Below, piece after piece: positions 1 to 5,854 of a stretch of 12,544 nucleotides of DNA. The stretch comes from Chloroflexota bacterium (GTDB lineage Bacteria > Chloroflexota > Anaerolineae > Anaerolineales > JACQED01). Made by a program: the position numbers and the translations under genes. Below the pieces are notes generated by a model. That model did no database searches. It saw nothing but the letters and a program-made list of their open reading frames with translations, and was not told where the DNA came from. The stretch spans positions 1 to 12,544 of the forward strand of contig JACQED010000417.1 of assembly GCA_016200785.1 (NCBI GenBank). The letters run 5' to 3'. How positions within the stretch are numbered: the stretch's first letter is position 1; the number at the start of each line of letters is the position of its first letter.

Positions 1-35
1 CAAACTTCAAACTCGAAATCAGCAATCAGAAATTA
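1..35. repeat. Phased heptamer repeat downstream of the lyase gene
   Basis: Five consecutive 7-bp units read CAAACTT, CAAACTC, GAAATCA, GCAATCA and GAAATTA on the plus strand. They are degenerate but stay in exact 7-bp register. The stop codon of the lyase gene (TAA on the minus strand, 33-35) is the end of the fifth unit, so the repeat begins right at the 3' end of the coding region and may continue past the window edge. The same style of 7-bp spacer recurs at 2474-2564. Function is unknown, and I see no U-tract that would make it a classical terminator. Confidence 0.55.
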
Positions 36-1601
36 CTCACGTGGGAGCTGCCATCGCCGTCGGTTGGGCGGCTGGGGCAGATCTCTGAATAAGTCTTCCA
101 ACGATTGCGGCTCGCGTGGCTCTGGCTGTTCCGACAACTCGCTTTCGGGGCGGCGGCTTTTCAGCGCGGTTGCTGACATCATCAGAAAAGAATCGCTGGC
201 CGAAAGGCGCATCTCGGCCGCCTCACGCCAGCGTTCGTGATCGGCGGCCGTCTCGCGGCACTGCGCGATCATTGCGTGCCCCGACGGCTCGGCGGCGCCG
301 CCCGGCCCGGTGCGCGTGGCGATAATCGCGGCGGGATCGAGGGTTTGGGCAACGGCCTCGGGCGTGAGGCCGGTCTTGCGTCCGATGATCTTTTCCGCCG
401 CCGTATCGAGTCGTTCGGCGGTCAGCGTCGTCGCGCCTGAGGCCATCGTGTCGCGCACCGCCTGCCCCACAACGGCGTGGGCCGTGCGATAATCGAGGCC
501 GGCGGATAGAAGAAGGGCATCGGCCAGATCTGTCGCGCCGGAGAATCCGCCGGCGGCAAGTTCCGCCGCGCGAGTCGCGTTCACCGTCAGGCCGCGCAGT
601 ACCCCGGCCATCAAGCCGGCCACGCCGGCCGCCGCGTCGAGCGCGCGCGGCGCGTCGCCGTAGGCAAAGATGCGATTGTCGAGTTGGCCGGAGGGCGTCT
701 TGCCGACTGCGGCCATGGCCGCCAGAGTCCCAATCATCTCCCCCGCCACGCCGCGCACGTAGGCCAGCGCATACGGATTCTTCTTCTGCGGCATGATCAC
801 GCTGGCGCGAGTGTGTTCGTCGGCCAACTCGACGAGGTCGAACTCATTCGTCGCGAAGATCTGCAAATCCTCGGCGAGGCGGTCGAGCGTGATGAGAGTC
901 GAAGCAGTCAGCGCGGCGATCTCGATCGGGCCGTCGGCCTGCCACATCGCGTCGCGAGTGTGCGGGATGAGCGCGTCGAAGCCCAGCAGTTCGGCCAGGC
1001 GTTCTCGGTTGAGCGGCAGGCGGCTGCCGTTGACACTGCCCGACCCGGCCGGACTCACGTTGGTGCGGGCAAAAGCGGCGCGCAGCCGATCGAGGTCGCG
1101 CAGAACGGGATAGACGAACGTCAGCAGGTAGTGGCCGAACGTCGTCGGTTGCGCGGTTTGCAGATAGGTGTAATCGGGAAAAATCGTCGCGCGATGAGTC
1201 TCGGCGAGATCGAGCGCGGCGCGGGCGCAGTCGGCGAGGGCCGAGGCCAGCCCGAGGAGGCGCGAACGCGCGGCGATGCGGTAGCCAATCGTCGCCGCCT
1301 CGCGGCGCGCGCGCCCGGCCGACAGCCAGCCGGCGGCGGGCGTCAGCATTTTGAGATAGGCTTCGCGGTTGGCATACAGATCGCCGGTCGCAGGGTCGAA
1401 AGAAAAATCAAGCGGCGGCCTCGGGTGGATTTCGAGGAGCGCCGCTATCAATTCGCCACCGGCTTCGCCCGGAATGATGCCGGCCTCGGCGAGCATGACG
1501 ACGTGCGCCAGATCGGCCCGGCTCATCCCCTCATACAGAATGGCCGCGTCGTCGAGTTCGCGGGTGAAGGCCGTGCGGATCAGTTCGGGGGCGGCGGGCA
1601 T
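33..1601 (-). CDS. Aspartase/fumarase-superfamily lyase, argininosuccinate-lyase-like; candidate phosphosulfolactate phospho-lyase of CoM synthesis (XcbC1-like)
   Basis: A 522-residue protein with the aspartase/fumarase fold signatures in order: the QPTTFGH segment (151-157), the GSGS loop (186-189), and the mobile signature loop ending MPQKKNP (270-276). The catalytic-type Ser is kept at 267, but the loop starts A-S-V instead of the usual G-S-S. The usual T-H pair before the QP segment is T145-Y146, so a His conserved in ArgH and fumarases is replaced by Tyr. The acidic DIH-type motif near residue 75 is also lost (DLYANRE). These changes argue against ordinary argininosuccinate lyase. Residues from about 445 on form a charged, proline-rich tail that makes the protein longer than the usual ~460-aa ArgH. 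It lies 60 bp after the ComA-like gene. In Xanthobacter a lyase of this superfamily removes phosphate from phosphosulfolactate to give sulfoacrylate, so that role is inferred here from context. The fold is secure; the substrate is not. Confidence 0.8.
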   Translation of the reverse strand: MPAAPELIRTAFTRELDDAAILYEGMSRADLAHVVMLAEAGIIPGEAGGELIAALLEIHPRPPLDFSFDPATGDLYANREAYLKMLTPAAGWLSAGRARREAATIGYRIAARSRLLGLASALADCARAALDLAETHRATIFPDYTYLQTAQPTTFGHYLLTFVYPVLRDLDRLRAAFARTNVSPAGSGSVNGSRLPLNRERLAELLGFDALIPHTRDAMWQADGPIEIAALTASTLITLDRLAEDLQIFATNEFDLVELADEHTRASVIMPQKKNPYALAYVRGVAGEMIGTLAAMAAVGKTPSGQLDNRIFAYGDAPRALDAAAGVAGLMAGVLRGLTVNATRAAELAAGGFSGATDLADALLLSAGLDYRTAHAVVGQAVRDTMASGATTLTAERLDTAAEKIIGRKTGLTPEAVAQTLDPAAIIATRTGPGGAAEPSGHAMIAQCRETAADHERWREAAEMRLSASDSFLMMSATALKSRRPESELSEQPEPREPQSLEDLFRDLPQPPNRRRWQLPRE

Positions 1602-1603
1602 GA

Positions 1604-1666
1604 GGCGTGATCCGTGATGCGTGATACGTGAAGCGTGAATTCACGTCTCACGATTCACGCTTCACC
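1604..1666. repeat. Two opposed blocks of phased heptamers (NNCGTGA x5, NNTCACG x4)
   Basis: Nine 7-bp units lie in perfect register. Five end in CGTGA (1604-1638): GGCGTGA, TCCGTGA, TGCGTGA, TACGTGA, AGCGTGA. Four are of the TCACG type (1639-1666): ATTCACG, TCTCACG, ATTCACG, CTTCACC. The orientation switches at the centre of a 12-bp palindrome, CGTGAATTCACG (1634-1645), so the block can fold into an imperfect hairpin. It fills the whole spacer between the ComA-like gene and the lyase gene, and the ComA stop (TGA, 1662-1664) lies inside the last unit. It leaves no normal Shine-Dalgarno for the lyase gene. A role as attenuator, RNA-processing site or protein-binding array is possible but unproven. 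Confidence 0.7.
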
Positions 1667-2468
1667 TTCTGTGCTGTTCCAGTTTCTCGACCAGCGGCTT
1701 CATCGTCTCGAAGCGCAGGCCGGCGCGCAGGGCTTCCAGGCCGAGCACGTCGCGCGGTTGAATGTTGCCGAGGCTCACGTCTGCTCCGAAGCGCAGGATG
1801 AAATATTCTTGTTGATTCTTGAGCGGCGCTTCCCAGATCAGGCGATCGAGGTGGCTGTTCAACGCCGTCGCGATGATGTCTACGTCCTGCTCGTGAACGC
1901 TTCCGTCTTCACCGAACACGCCGACGCCCTTGCCGGACTCGCGCGCCTCGACAATGACCCAGGACGCGCCCGATTCAAAATCCGCCAACGCCTGATCGGC
2001 CAACTCCTCGACCGACGGCTGGTGGCGCGGGTCTTTCTTGCCGACCTCGGCGACGACGGTCAGACCGAGGTCGAGGGCGAATTGGATCGCGTCGCGCCGG
2101 GCGGCGGCCGAGTGGTAGATCGTGCCGTCGGATACCTCCACCCCGTTGAAACCCAGAGCGCGCGCCCGGCGCATGAAATCGCGGCAGACGCCTTTCAGCA
2201 CGGCGAACTCCATCAGCGTGCCGCCGGGGTAGACCAGGATGTCGTGCTCACACACCGCCGCAATCTTGTCGCGCAGTAGATCCTCGTCGAGCAGCGCCGA
2301 CGTGCCGAACGAGAGTTTCCAGTGGTCAATGTAGTCGCCGGTCATCGCCAACACGTCGGCGGTGGCTTTGGGGCCTTGACACTTATCAATCATCATCGTC
2401 ACCCCCGCTGCGCGCGGCTTACAGCAGTGCTCGTTTGCGTGCGGAAATACGGCGGCCCAGGCTTTCAT
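1662..2468 (-). CDS. comA: Phosphosulfolactate synthase (ComA / XcbB1-like)
   Basis: A 268-residue protein with the full-length motif pattern of the ComA family (PF02679). In order these are GVTMMIDKC (22-30), DYIDHWKLSFGTSALL (45-60), VYPGGTL (79-85), GFNGVEVSDGT (106-116), EVGKKDP (141-147, with the active-site lysine region), EARESG (174-179), EAPLKNQQ (213-220) and LGNI (233-236), then LRAGLR (247-252). The family adds sulfite to phosphoenolpyruvate to make (2R)-phosphosulfolactate, the first step of CoM synthesis in methanogens and in CoM-making bacteria. A related Bacillus enzyme instead feeds sulfolactate synthesis. I chose ATG 2468 over an in-frame TTG at 2480 because GGAG (2475-2478) precedes it at normal spacing. 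That ribosome site is itself part of the heptamer repeat upstream. The neighbouring lyase and CoM-type methyltransferase favour CoM over sulfolactate as the end product. Confidence 0.92.
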   Translation of the reverse strand: MKAWAAVFPHANEHCCKPRAAGVTMMIDKCQGPKATADVLAMTGDYIDHWKLSFGTSALLDEDLLRDKIAAVCEHDILVYPGGTLMEFAVLKGVCRDFMRRARALGFNGVEVSDGTIYHSAAARRDAIQFALDLGLTVVAEVGKKDPRHQPSVEELADQALADFESGASWVIVEARESGKGVGVFGEDGSVHEQDVDIIATALNSHLDRLIWEAPLKNQQEYFILRFGADVSLGNIQPRDVLGLEALRAGLRFETMKPLVEKLEQHRR

Positions 2469-2473
2469 GACTA

Positions 2474-2564
2474 ACTCCAAATCTCAAACTCCAAACCACA
2501 AACCCCACACTGCGAAATCATTATTCTCCGCCATTGTGGGTTTGATGTTGGGAGTTTGAAGTTT
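2474..2564. repeat. Imperfect inverted repeat built from phased heptamers, straddling the stop of the 298-aa gene
   Basis: The plus-strand left arm (2479-2509) and the reverse complement of the right arm (2535-2564) match over about 30 bp with a few differences. Both are made of 7-bp units such as ACTCCAA, ATCTCAA, ACCACAA and ACTTCAA. The loop is about 25 nt. The right arm lies inside the 3' end of the 298-aa gene and the left arm in the leader of the comA-like gene, where it also supplies that gene's ribosome site. In RNA it could form a long hairpin at the gene junction. Confidence 0.65.
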
Positions 2565-3417
2565 CCGCCGCCAGGCGGCGGAGCGCCTCCTCCACCATCT
2601 TCAAGTCCGCCCCCCACGGCACGACAGCCATTTGGCCGTCAATTTCGATATTGTATTCGAGCAGACAGCACTTGAGAAGCGTCGGCTCGTCGCGCTTTCC
2701 GGCCAACTTGCGCGGGCACATTTCAACGCGCGGCGGCTCATCGCCGTAGTAGTGCCGATGGAATTGCAGGCTCCGTTCACAGCCGACCATCGTCCAAGCC
2801 TGACGTTCGGGCCGCTCGTCGAGATAATACACCGGCGCAGAGAATCGGTCGAGGCCGCCGGATCGGCAAGGCACGAGGAACGCCGGCGGTGCCTGGCCGG
2901 CGGCCAGATCGTTGAGATCGATTCGCTCCAGTTCGAGCGCGATCGGCGGAAGGTCGGCGTAACTTAGAACGTGCTCCGCCAGCCCGAAGAGTTTGGGCGG
3001 TTCGGGCGGCGCGACCTCCACCACCCGAACGAGGAGCGGATCGGGATGGTGGATGAAATTGACGTGTCCGTACTTGCCGCGCACTACCAGCGTGCCTGCA
3101 AGGCCAACGCCGAGCTGGCGCGCTTTCGCGGCCAGCGCGGACGGATTAGCCGGGTCGGTCTCCGGCGCTTCGACGAAGAGGCAAGTGTCGGGGAGCGCGA
3201 GGACTTCGACGGAATCGATCGGGCTGAAAAGCGATTCGCGGTCGGGCGCGGTGACGGCGGCGACGGCCGTTTCATCGCCGCGCCGCAGGACGACGAAGTC
3301 GGTGCGCCGGTACGCCTCGCGGTTCAGCAGATGGGCGCGAATCCCGGCCTCGGTCATTTCGCCGTCGTACGGCTGAACACTCACGCGGCGATAAGGAAGC
3401 GGGACAAGGTTCTTCAT
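2521..3417 (-). CDS. Unrecognised 298-aa protein in the CoM/corrinoid operon
   Basis: I do not recognise this protein's family. It is soluble, with no signal peptide or membrane segment. The N-terminal half (1-130) alternates beta-type stretches with a GKYGHVNFIHHP motif at 114-125. The C-terminal half carries Cys 184, 213, 234, 250 and 251 and His 220 and 222 around a C-x6-H-x-H pattern and a later CC pair, which could bind metal or be redox-active. The last residues (about 285-298, rich in Ser, Asn, Gln and His) are encoded by the heptamer repeat that overlaps the stop and look like a grafted tail. The start ATG overlaps the stop of the adenosyltransferase gene by 4 nt (ATGA), so the two are translationally coupled. 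It ends 52 bp before the comA-like gene. Position suggests a role in CoM or corrinoid metabolism, but no function is assigned. Confidence 0.75.
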   Translation of the reverse strand: MKNLVPLPYRRVSVQPYDGEMTEAGIRAHLLNREAYRRTDFVVLRRGDETAVAAVTAPDRESLFSPIDSVEVLALPDTCLFVEAPETDPANPSALAAKARQLGVGLAGTLVVRGKYGHVNFIHHPDPLLVRVVEVAPPEPPKLFGLAEHVLSYADLPPIALELERIDLNDLAAGQAPPAFLVPCRSGGLDRFSAPVYYLDERPERQAWTMVGCERSLQFHRHYYGDEPPRVEMCPRKLAGKRDEPTLLKCCLLEYNIEIDGQMAVVPWGADLKMVEEALRRLAAETSNSQHQTHNGGE

Positions 3418-3962
3418 CGATGCCCGTTCGAGGATGGATGGGCAATCGTCGAAGGCGCGCCCGAGGCCGCGTCCTCGGCGCGGGCCAGAGCGTAGACCAA
3501 CGCCGACAGCCGATTCAAATACGCAATGATGTTCGGGTTGGGCAGGCCGGCCTCACGATCCAGGAGCGTCACCTGTCTTTCGGCGCGCCGGATGATGGCG
3601 CGCGCCAGTTGCAGCGCGGCGCTGGCCTGCGTATCACCCGGGACGACAAACGCATCGCCGAGTGGCACGCCGGCCGTGACACGCTGGAACTCGCTTTCGA
3701 GGAACTCCAGCCGTCCGGCGTCGATGTGTGACTCGGGTCGGGCCTCGTCGCCAACGGCGGCCAGCTCGGACATGAGCCAGCACAGATCGCGCTGGACGGC
3801 GAGCACAAGCTCTTTCGTCTCAGCCCGGGCGGCGCCCGCGCGCACGAGGCCGAGCGCCGAGGACGCCTCGTCGAGCGCGCCGAGCACCTCGAATCGCAGA
3901 TCGAACTTTGGCACGTCCTGCCGGTCAATCAGATCGGTCAGACCGAGATCACCGCGCCACAT
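3414..3962 (-). CDS. Corrinoid adenosyltransferase, PduO/MMAB type
   Basis: A 182-residue protein that would transfer the adenosyl group of ATP to cob(I)alamin. Family marks visible are an N-terminal GDLGLTDL (4-11) in place of the usual GD-x-G-x-T-x-L phosphate-binding loop, LDEASSALGL (30-39) with the conserved Asp-Glu, FVVPGD (105-110), the RRAER helix (125-129), and YLNRLSALVYALAR (148-161). The Asp that usually follows NRLS is Ala here. I prefer ATG 3962, which has GGTG 6 nt upstream. An in-frame GTG at 3971 directly abuts the previous stop and has no visible ribosome site. It sits between the corrinoid protein gene and an unknown gene with a 4-nt overlap. Methyltransferase corrinoid proteins do not need adenosyl-B12 for catalysis, so a role in cofactor salvage or supply is inferred. 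Confidence 0.88.
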   Translation of the reverse strand: MWRGDLGLTDLIDRQDVPKFDLRFEVLGALDEASSALGLVRAGAARAETKELVLAVQRDLCWLMSELAAVGDEARPESHIDAGRLEFLESEFQRVTAGVPLGDAFVVPGDTQASAALQLARAIIRRAERQVTLLDREAGLPNPNIIAYLNRLSALVYALARAEDAASGAPSTIAHPSSNGHR

Positions 3963-3971
3963 TTCGCGCAC

Positions 3972-4706
3972 CTACGCTGGCTGTAGAATTCCGTCCGCGC
4001 CCCACTCTTTCTGCGTGCGTTCGGCTTTGAACTGGTCGCCGAGATCGCGCAGGACGCCGATCATGTTGAGCGCTTCTTGCAGAGCGTTCGGCGCGTCTTT
4101 GCCCGTGCCGTCCGCGCCCCACTTCTGGGCGATGTCTTCGTTGATGGGCGCGCCGCCGATCATGATTCTGGCGTGCGGATTCTTGGCGCGCACTTTTTCG
4201 ATCACGACCGGCATCCCGATCATTGTCGTCGTCATCATCGCGCTCATACAGATGATGTCGGCGTCGGTCTCCATGTACTTGTCAACGAAGTTGTCGAGGG
4301 GCACGTCGCGGCCCAGGTCGTGGACGGTGAATCCGGCGACCTCGAACATCATCTTGACCAGATTCTTGCCGATGTCGTGGATGTCGCCTTCCACCGTGCC
4401 GATGACGACACTGCCCTTGACCATCTTGTCCGGGTCCAATTTGATGTGCGGCCGCAGAATATGCAGGCCGCCGTACAGTGCGTCGGCGCACATCAGGACT
4501 TCAGGCACGAAATATTCGCCGCTGGCGAAATACACACCCACGACGTCCATGCCGGCCGCCAGGCCGTCCATCACCGCCTGGTAAGCGTCCATTTGAAGTT
4601 CCAGCGCTTCGTTAGCCGCCTTGACGACAACCTCCTCGTCGTATTCGATGACCCCGTTCTTTAGCCGCTCAAGTATGTCAGCCTGCTGTTCGGAAGTTGG
4701 TGCCAT
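3972..4706 (-). CDS. Methyltransferase corrinoid protein (MtaC/MtbC/MtvC-type)
   Basis: A 244-residue methyl carrier. The N-terminal helical cap (about 10-90) is the B12-binding methionine-synthase-like domain. The Rossmann-type cobalamin domain (about 97-220) carries the DIHDIG motif (109-114 within GDIHDIGKNL), with His110 as lower axial cobalt ligand. SAMMTTTM (155-162) matches the usual S-x-L-x-T-T, and MIGGAPI is at 182-188. The bound cobalt would take a methyl group from one methyltransferase and pass it to another in the cytoplasm. An in-frame ORF extends upstream to 4811, but that part overlaps the URO-D gene. ATG 4706 has a strong GGAGGAG ribosome site and gives the normal family N-terminus. 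It starts 11 bp after the URO-D stop, which makes that enzyme its likely direct partner. The last ~25 residues are a short extra tail. Confidence 0.95.
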   Translation of the reverse strand: MAPTSEQQADILERLKNGVIEYDEEVVVKAANEALELQMDAYQAVMDGLAAGMDVVGVYFASGEYFVPEVLMCADALYGGLHILRPHIKLDPDKMVKGSVVIGTVEGDIHDIGKNLVKMMFEVAGFTVHDLGRDVPLDNFVDKYMETDADIICMSAMMTTTMIGMPVVIEKVRAKNPHARIMIGGAPINEDIAQKWGADGTGKDAPNALQEALNMIGVLRDLGDQFKAERTQKEWGADGILQPA

Positions 4707-4708
4707 GT

Positions 4709-4715
4709 CTCCTCC
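4709..4715 (-). promoter_or_regulatory. Ribosome binding site of the corrinoid protein gene
   Basis: The minus strand reads GGAGGAG 2 nt (or GGAGG 4 nt) before ATG 4706. This is one of the strongest ribosome sites in the window and it decides the start against the 35-residue longer ORF. Strong local initiation fits a corrinoid carrier that must be made in excess over its methyltransferases. Confidence 0.7.
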
Positions 4716-4717
4716 AA

Positions 4718-5836
4718 TCAATGTGAGTTTGATCCGTGCTTCTTCATCGCCGCGATCATCGCCTGCATGTTCTCGGGCGGCACCTGCGGCCAGATGTCGC
4801 ACCCCGGCCACACGCCGTCCGCGCCCTGGTCGAGAGATTGCTTGATGATCGCTTCTACTTCTTCCGGCGTCCCGTCGCAGAATGGCGCGCCGAAGGGTTT
4901 GTAGTTGCCGAGCAAAACGACGTTCGAGAGTTTCGCCCGCGTCTCGTTCAGCCGGTTCATCTGATCCACGCTCAGAGCCGATGCGCCGGTTTGGGCCATC
5001 AGTTCAATGATCGGATTGGTGTCGCCGCAGATGTGCAGGACGGTGGGCACGCGCTTGAGACGGCCGAAGAGTTCCTGCAGATTGGGCAGGACGAGCGACT
5101 TGAACATGCGCGGGCTCATGATGCTGGAGGTCGCGCCCATCTCGCGCACGGTGACAAAATCGGCCCCGGAGTCAATGTGGAGATTCAGCACCTTGTCCAG
5201 ATATTCGACCATGAACTTAAGATGGCGATTGACCGCCTCGGGCTTCTTGGCCGACATTTTGAGCAGGACTTCCAGGTCCATCACCTGCCCTAGTTCGGTG
5301 AACGGCCCCAGCGTCCAGGAGCCGACGGCGACCTCGTCGCCGAGTTCGCGCTTCAGGATGCGGATGGCCTCCAACACGACGGGGATGCGGCCGGTACTCG
5401 CAATATCGGCGGGCATTTTCAATTCATACTCGGTGATTTGCCTCTCGATCTCTTTCATCACGAAGGTCTTGGCGTCAGCCTCACTCGCGCCGTCGGGCAC
5501 GGTCACGGTGGAGCGATCCACCAGTTTCCGCGTCATCGTGGGATAAATGATCTGGCCGAGGTCAGCCTTGTCGTAGTACTTCATCCCCGCGCCGAGCGAC
5601 TCGGCGACGACGCCCATGTCGAACGGCACGATGGCGCTCTCGAAACCGAAGAGGCGATGCGTGCTGGCGGCCGAGTTCGCCATCTTGCGCGCGTCGCCGT
5701 GAATCTCGTTGAAGCGATAACCGAGATCCTGAATCCCGCCGAGCGTGATCGAGCCCATGCCAGAGAAGTTGGGCACGTGGTCACCTTTCTGGCCGCGCAA
5801 GACGTTGAGGACGGTTTCCCTGGAGTTGTTGGGCAT
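4718..5836 (-). CDS. URO-D-family zinc methyltransferase, candidate methylcorrinoid:CoM methyltransferase (MtaA/MtbA-like) or MtvB-like demethylase
   Basis: A 372-residue TIM-barrel protein of the uroporphyrinogen-decarboxylase family, methyltransferase branch. The zinc ligands of this branch are visible: H268-x-C270 in LHICGDT, and C346 in WPGCDIWP. Other marks are GASALSVDQ (284-292), LLGNYKP (308-314) and the closing GTPEEVEAII (322-331) and PPENMQAMIAAM (353-364). In methanogens such enzymes (MtaA, MtbA) move methyl groups from a corrinoid protein to CoM thiolate. In acetogens related URO-D proteins act on methoxy compounds. EaCoMT, which couples epoxides to CoM, also uses an H-x-C...C zinc site. 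The corrinoid gene follows 11 bp downstream. The operon also carries ComA and a candidate second CoM enzyme, so CoM as the thiol acceptor is an attractive inference. It is not a haem-pathway enzyme. ATG 5836 is preceded by GGAGAT. Confidence 0.88.
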   Translation of the reverse strand: MPNNSRETVLNVLRGQKGDHVPNFSGMGSITLGGIQDLGYRFNEIHGDARKMANSAASTHRLFGFESAIVPFDMGVVAESLGAGMKYYDKADLGQIIYPTMTRKLVDRSTVTVPDGASEADAKTFVMKEIERQITEYELKMPADIASTGRIPVVLEAIRILKRELGDEVAVGSWTLGPFTELGQVMDLEVLLKMSAKKPEAVNRHLKFMVEYLDKVLNLHIDSGADFVTVREMGATSSIMSPRMFKSLVLPNLQELFGRLKRVPTVLHICGDTNPIIELMAQTGASALSVDQMNRLNETRAKLSNVVLLGNYKPFGAPFCDGTPEEVEAIIKQSLDQGADGVWPGCDIWPQVPPENMQAMIAAMKKHGSNSH

Positions 5837-5854
5837 TCGTATATCTCCTATGTT

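Noticed and set aside
33..1601. Naming the lyase argH
   Set aside because: Key ArgH residues are changed (Tyr146 for His, A-S-V for G-S-S, no DIH), and no arginine gene is nearby.
684..1610. Plus-strand open frame of 308 codons opposite the lyase gene
   Set aside because: Its composition is that of a reverse-complement shadow; the minus-strand lyase has conserved family motifs throughout.
1604..1666. CRISPR array
   Set aside because: The units are only 7 bp, contiguous and without spacers.
4718..5836. Uroporphyrinogen decarboxylase of haem synthesis (hemE)
   Set aside because: The H-x-C...C zinc ligands and the adjoining corrinoid gene mark the methyltransferase branch; the same holds for 11121-12140.
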